Part shown: positions 4,873 through 8,476 of the stretch, piece after piece
Position numbering within the stretch: position 1 is the first letter of the stretch
Layout of the letters: each line of letters begins with the position of its first letter
Assembly (NCBI GenBank): GCA_027365515.1
Contig: DAHXMK010000279.1
Span: 1 to 8,476, forward strand
Length of the DNA stretch: 8,476 nt
Direction of reading: 5' to 3'
From: Candidatus Aminicenantota bacterium
Lineage (GTDB): Bacteria > Acidobacteriota > UBA4820 > DSQY01
The notes under the pieces: generated by a model
What the model was told of the DNA's origin: nothing
Seen by the model: the letters and a program-made list of their open reading frames with translations, nothing else
The model's database searches: none
Program-made: the position numbers and the translations under genes

Positions 4873-7800
4873 ATGGCAAAAAAAGAGGTGGCCCTTCTCG
4901 CTCTGGCTCTGTGCGTTCTTTATTTTTCAGGCATAACGGTTGAAGCCGATTCGCCGGCGCAAGCCGCTGTTTCCGGCACGGCGGACTATTCGGTGCCGCA
5001 GATCTCCGCCTACTCGGTTTCGGGCGCGATACCCGTCGGCAGTTCGCCTATGGAAGCGGTGATGACTCCCAACGGGCAGGAGGTTTACGTCACCAACATG
5101 AACTCGAACACGGTGAGCGTGATCTCAACCGCCACCAACACCGTCACCAATACGGTCACCGTCGGCGCCAATCCAATGGCTATCGCGGCCAGTCCGGACG
5201 GAAGCAAGGTCTACGTCGGGAACAACGGCGGGACAACCATGAGCGTGATTGACACATCCACCAAGAGCGTCTCGACAGTCAACATCGGCGCCTACGTCAG
5301 AGATCTGGGCGTGAGCCAGAACGGGGACAGAATCTACATCGCGGGCGAGTGGGGCGGGCTTATCAAGGTTGACGCCGCCACTTACGCGGTCACGACGATA
5401 AGCTCCACCGTATGTCCCGAGGGAGTCGTCTTCGTCCCCAACACCACGAAGGCATACGTGGACTACCAGTGCGCTCCGCCGCCTGGAAGCTCCGGGAACG
5501 ACCCGGTCTACGAATTCAACGCCACGACGGATGCCTACGTGACCGGCTTCACCGTCGGGCCGCCGCAGGTCGGCACGAACTTCATGGCGGCGTCGCCGGA
5601 CGGCACGAAGATATGGGTTCCTGGAAGCGGGCCGGTCCGCGTAGTCAGCACGTCGAGCGACACCGTGATAGGCAGCATAACGCCCCCCAACGGCGGCGGA
5701 TGGGAGACGGTCTCTCCAGACTCAACCAAGGTCTATATCGCCAACGGAACGAACCTCTACATCTATGACACCACGTCGTACTCCCTACTCGACACTATCC
5801 CGCTGGCCGCCTCGGGCTCGCTTGCTTTCACTCCGTCGGGCTGCCGCTTCTACGCGCCGGTACCAGGGTCCAACTCGGTCGCGGTCGTGGACCAGGCCCC
5901 CTCGCAGCCCGCGGCGCCGACCTTCACGAACGTGAGCTGCACGTCGCAGACGATCAACTGGACTCCGGTCGCCGGAGCCACCTGCTACGAGGTGTGGCGC
6001 GGCTCCGGAACCTGCGGCAGCGGGTGCACGGCCGATCCCTACACCTCCGACGCCAGCACATTGATTCTCGACCATTTCGACGGCTCGACTTCCGCCACCA
6101 TTTCCGCCTATTCCAACAGCGGCGGGTGCGGCGGCGCATATCCCTCCTCTACGGCACGCTACTTCTGGACCGCCGGCACCAACGGGATGGGACAAGCTTT
6201 GGGCATGCTCGCTCCATCCGGGCAACCCGCCGGCTCCGGGAGCTATTTGGCCTATCCGGGCGTTGACCGTCTCAGCATTCCAAACGGAACGCTCGAATAC
6301 TGGGTCTACCTCACCGACTACAACGGGGCTCCCGACATTTCGCAGGGCCCCTACTTCGGATCATGCGCCGGCTGGACATTTGGAATGGGCATCTCGGCCA
6401 CCGGCCAGCTCTCCGCCGGCGGCTGGAACGCCTTCAGCATGAATTCGGGCACGGCGGTCGTCCCGTTGAACCAATGGGTGCAGCTTGCGTGCAGTTGGGG
6501 CTCGTCCGGCGCCAAGCTGTACATCAACGGACAACTGGTCGGATCGGACGGCAGCACCGGTTATCCCGCGCCGGGCTACGGCGGGTACATGCGCGTCAGG
6601 GTGACAAACGCCGCCGGCGTGAATCTCGTTGACGAGCTGCGGCTCTCCAACGTGCAGAGAACCTCGTTCAACACCTGCCGCGTCGGCTGCGCCGTCGCGC
6701 CATATACGACCGACGCCAACACGGTGATCTCCGACCACTTCGACAAAACGACCTCAGCCACCATCGCGGGATACGTGGGCGGAGTGGCCTGCGGTGGGCC
6801 CGCTCCATCGGCCACCGCCAACTATTATTGGACCGCTGGCGGCGGCGGCCTCGGGCAAGCCTTATGGATGATGGCGCCATCGGGACAGCCCGCCGGGTCG
6901 GGCACCTATCTGACCTATCCCGGCCAGGACATTCTCTGCATGGCGAACGGCACGCTTGAATACTGGGTGTATCTCACCGACTACAACGGAGCGCCCGGCG
7001 TGGACCAGGGGCCGTACATCGGCGCCTGCGCGGGTTGGACATTCGGGATGGGCATCTCTTCGACCGGCCAACTCTCCGCCGGCGCCTGGAACGCTTTCAG
7101 CTTGAATTCCGGAACGGCCGTCGTTCCGTTGAACCAGTGGGTGCAAGTGGCATGCAGTTGGGGATCGTCCGGCGCGAAGCTTTACATCAATGGCCAGGTC
7201 GTGGGCACGGACAGCAACACGAACCATCCCGCTTCCGGATTCGGCGGGTACATGCGCGTCCGCGTGACCGACCCCGGCGGCATCAACCTCATTGACGAGC
7301 TGAGGCTTTCCAATGTTCAGCGCACCTCGTTCAACCTATGCACGGTGCTTAATAAGGCGACGCCATCTTATTCCGTCTCGGGGCCGATTACCGTCGGAAG
7401 CTACCCGGTGCGGGCCGTGATGACGCCGAACGGCAAGGAAGTCTATGTCACCAACCAAAGCGACGGAACCGTCAGCGTCATTTCCACCGCCACGAACACC
7501 GTCACCAATACGTTGACCGTCGGGACGAATCCTTACGCCGGGGCGGTGCATCCGGACGGAACCAAGGTTTACGTCGGTTGCATGGGCGGGAACGTGTACG
7601 TCATCAACACGGCCACGAAAGCCGTCACCTCGATTCCCTGCGGCTCGCCGGTGAACGACATGTCCATCAGCAACAGCGGGGACAGGCTCTATCTGGCGAT
7701 GGAATATTCGGCGCTCAAGAAAATCGTCACCGCCACGGGCGCGGTTTCGGACATCAATACAACGGTCTGCCCCGAAGGCGTTGTCTTTGTTCCCAAAACG

Positions 7801-8476
7801 AACAAGGCGTACGTGAATTACCAGTGCGCTCCCGGCGGGTTCGGCACGGACCCGGTGTATGAATACAACGCGACGACGGACGCATACGTCAAGGGCTTCA
7901 CGGTGGGGACGCAGACCGCGAGCAACGTGATGGCGGCCTCGCCCGACGGTTCAAAGGTGTGGGTTGACGGCAGCGGCCTCACCCGCTGCGTGCGGACTTC
8001 CGACGACACGACGCTCGGCACCATCTCCCCTCCCAGCGGAACGTGGATGACGACGGTATGCCCCGACAGTACCCGCGCCTACATCAGCAACGGAGGCACG
8101 GAGCTTCGCGTCTATGACACATCAACACTGTCTCAAGTGGACACCGTCCCCATAGCAGCTTCCGGGAGCCTTGCTTTCAATGCCTCCGGTTCCCGCTTCT
8201 ACGCGCCGATCCCTGGAAGCGGCGGCGTGGACATCGTGGACCTGTGCTACACGGGAGGGACGAGCTTCACAGACACGGGATTGACGCCCGGCACGACTTA
8301 CAGCTACTACATCGTCGCCAAGAACAATTGTGGAATATCCTTGGCCGGGCCGTGCGCCACCTCGACGACCACTCCGCCGATTCCGGCCGTTCCGGCCGCG
8401 CCGGCCGTCGCCGACGCCGATCCGTGCTCTTCAAGCGGCGTGAACGTGACATGGAGCGCGGTCACCGACGCCACCA
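4873..8476 (+). CDS. Giant secreted multidomain protein: YVTN propellers, LamG-like and Fn3-like modules (3' partial)
   Basis: One frame stays open from ATG 4873 to the window end (1201 codons, no stop). GGAGGTG at 4862-4868 is a strong ribosome site. Residues 1-25 form a signal peptide (KK then a hydrophobic run, likely cleaved after VEA). Modules by eye: beta-propeller A 47-340 with YVTN at 72-75 and repeated SPDGxKVY blades; Fn3-like first half 346-386 (INWTPVAGATCYEVWRG); LamG-like 1 389-602; LamG-like 2 610-823; propeller B 833-1123 with YVTN at 858-861; Fn3-like second half 1125-1167 (TSFTDTGLTPGTTYSYY); a new Fn3 from about 1173. At least 27 cysteines lie after the signal peptide. These families bind protein or carbohydrate, so a surface or secreted adhesion or binding role is likely but unproven. 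No membrane anchor, sorting signal or enzyme domain is visible, because the C-terminus lies outside the window. It is not linked in function to the genes on its left by anything in the sequence. Confidence 0.88.
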   Translation, partial: MAKKEVALLALALCVLYFSGITVEADSPAQAAVSGTADYSVPQISAYSVSGAIPVGSSPMEAVMTPNGQEVYVTNMNSNTVSVISTATNTVTNTVTVGANPMAIAASPDGSKVYVGNNGGTTMSVIDTSTKSVSTVNIGAYVRDLGVSQNGDRIYIAGEWGGLIKVDAATYAVTTISSTVCPEGVVFVPNTTKAYVDYQCAPPPGSSGNDPVYEFNATTDAYVTGFTVGPPQVGTNFMAASPDGTKIWVPGSGPVRVVSTSSDTVIGSITPPNGGGWETVSPDSTKVYIANGTNLYIYDTTSYSLLDTIPLAASGSLAFTPSGCRFYAPVPGSNSVAVVDQAPSQPAAPTFTNVSCTSQTINWTPVAGATCYEVWRGSGTCGSGCTADPYTSDASTLILDHFDGSTSATISAYSNSGGCGGAYPSSTARYFWTAGTNGMGQALGMLAPSGQPAGSGSYLAYPGVDRLSIPNGTLEYWVYLTDYNGAPDISQGPYFGSCAGWTFGMGISATGQLSAGGWNAFSMNSGTAVVPLNQWVQLACSWGSSGAKLYINGQLVGSDGSTGYPAPGYGGYMRVRVTNAAGVNLVDELRLSNVQRTSFNTCRVGCAVAPYTTDANTVISDHFDKTTSATIAGYVGGVACGGPAPSATANYYWTAGGGGLGQALWMMAPSGQPAGSGTYLTYPGQDILCMANGTLEYWVYLTDYNGAPGVDQGPYIGACAGWTFGMGISSTGQLSAGAWNAFSLNSGTAVVPLNQWVQVACSWGSSGAKLYINGQVVGTDSNTNHPASGFGGYMRVRVTDPGGINLIDELRLSNVQRTSFNLCTVLNKATPSYSVSGPITVGSYPVRAVMTPNGKEVYVTNQSDGTVSVISTATNTVTNTLTVGTNPYAGAVHPDGTKVYVGCMGGNVYVINTATKAVTSIPCGSPVNDMSISNSGDRLYLAMEYSALKKIVTATGAVSDINTTVCPEGVVFVPKTNKAYVNYQCAPGGFGTDPVYEYNATTDAYVKGFTVGTQTASNVMAASPDGSKVWVDGSGLTRCVRTSDDTTLGTISPPSGTWMTTVCPDSTRAYISNGGTELRVYDTSTLSQVDTVPIAASGSLAFNASGSRFYAPIPGSGGVDIVDLCYTGGTSFTDTGLTPGTTYSYYIVAKNNCGISLAGPCATSTTTPPIPAVPAAPAVADADPCSSSGVNVTWSAVTDAT
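5011..5892 (+). repeat. Beta-propeller module A
   Basis: Residues 47-340 of the giant protein are built from blades of the YVTN family: PVG-x-x-P, then (S/T)P-(D/N)-G-x-x-VYV, then a VIDT or VIST strand. The module is homologous end to end with 7369-8241. Shared landmarks are VMTPNG, VSVISTATNTVTNT, TVCPEGVVFVP, YQCAP, NATTDAYV, MAASPDG and AASGSLAF. C181 and C200 recur at identical spacing in module B (C966, C985). Confidence 0.8.
6037..7341 (+). repeat. Tandem duplication of a LamG-like module (6037-6678 and 6700-7341)
   Basis: Two 214-residue modules repeat at a constant offset of 221 codons (663 bp) with no indel. Hand alignment of about 206 residues gives about 75% identity, higher in the second half. 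Each begins PYT-(S/T)-DA, then DHFD. Each contains NGTLEYWVYLTDYNGAP, CAGWTFGMGIS and NQWVQ-x-ACSWGSSGAKLY, and ends with DELRLSNVQRTSFN. The DHFD start, the EYWVYL and W-x-x-x-xCSW strands, the LYINGQ strand and the DELRLSN end match concanavalin-A/LamG-like jelly-roll domains. Confidence 0.85.
7369..8241 (+). repeat. Beta-propeller module B (diverged copy of module A)
   Basis: Residues 833-1123 repeat propeller A with clear but lower similarity than the LamG pair (roughly 60% by eye) and a few small indels, for example at the PPPGSSGND/PGGFGTD loop. It begins YSVSGPITVG against YSVSGAIPVG in A and ends SRFYAPIPGS against CRFYAPVPGS. This copy follows LamG-like 2 and leads directly into the second half of an Fn3-like domain. 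Confidence 0.8.

Noticed and set aside
6037..7341. Repeats considered as a CRISPR array or insertion-sequence copies
   Set aside because: The 663-bp repeats are in frame within one coding sequence and encode homologous protein modules, with no spacers, terminal inverted repeats or transposase.
8267..8452. Short minus-strand open frame near the right edge
   Set aside because: It is antisense to the continuous giant gene and consists mainly of Arg/Ser.

Overview
The window is GC-rich and reads as bacterial, probably from a Gram-negative lineage of the deltaproteobacterial type (Desulfobacterota, Myxococcota or a relative). This is inferred from gene content: a NtrB/ZraS-like sensor kinase, a TauE/SafE permease paired with a TIGR02186 protein, a cytidylate-kinase-like protein, and a very large secreted YVTN/LamG protein. 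No rRNA, tRNA, CRISPR array, transposase or phage gene was seen, and no marker fixes the taxon.

Left edge (1-237): a perfect 72-bp inverted repeat (1-72 against 166-237) around a 93-bp spacer. Its right arm contains the putative promoter and the first codons of the histidine kinase gene. Because the left arm begins at base 1, it may be a contig-end fold-back artefact, or a real palindrome whose left copy runs out of the window.

Left half (183-4380): a membrane histidine kinase (183-1694, +) converges on a two-gene minus-strand operon. The operon is a TauE/SafE-type permease (2483-3388) and a membrane-anchored TIGR02186 protein (1743-2486), overlapping by ATGA. Divergent from the operon across a 152-bp gap is a cytidylate-kinase-like protein with a C-terminal BON-like domain (3541-4380, +). 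The picture is a small export and sensing locus, possibly for sulfite or another sulfur oxyanion or organosulfonate. The substrate is inferred from the family name only. No response regulator is visible.

Non-coding stretch (4381-4872, 492 bp): a good sigma-70 promoter candidate (TTGACA, 17 bp, TACATT) followed by three stacked GC-rich palindromes, of which two overlap and cannot form together.

Right half (4873-8476 and beyond): one continuous open frame of at least 1201 codons, unfinished at the window end. It starts with a strong Shine-Dalgarno and a signal peptide. Module order is beta-propeller A (YVTN type), an Fn3-like first half, LamG-like 1, LamG-like 2, beta-propeller B, an Fn3-like second half, and the start of another Fn3. 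Both propellers and both LamG modules are internal duplications. It is probably a surface or secreted, cysteine-rich binding or adhesion protein and is the most unusual object in the window.
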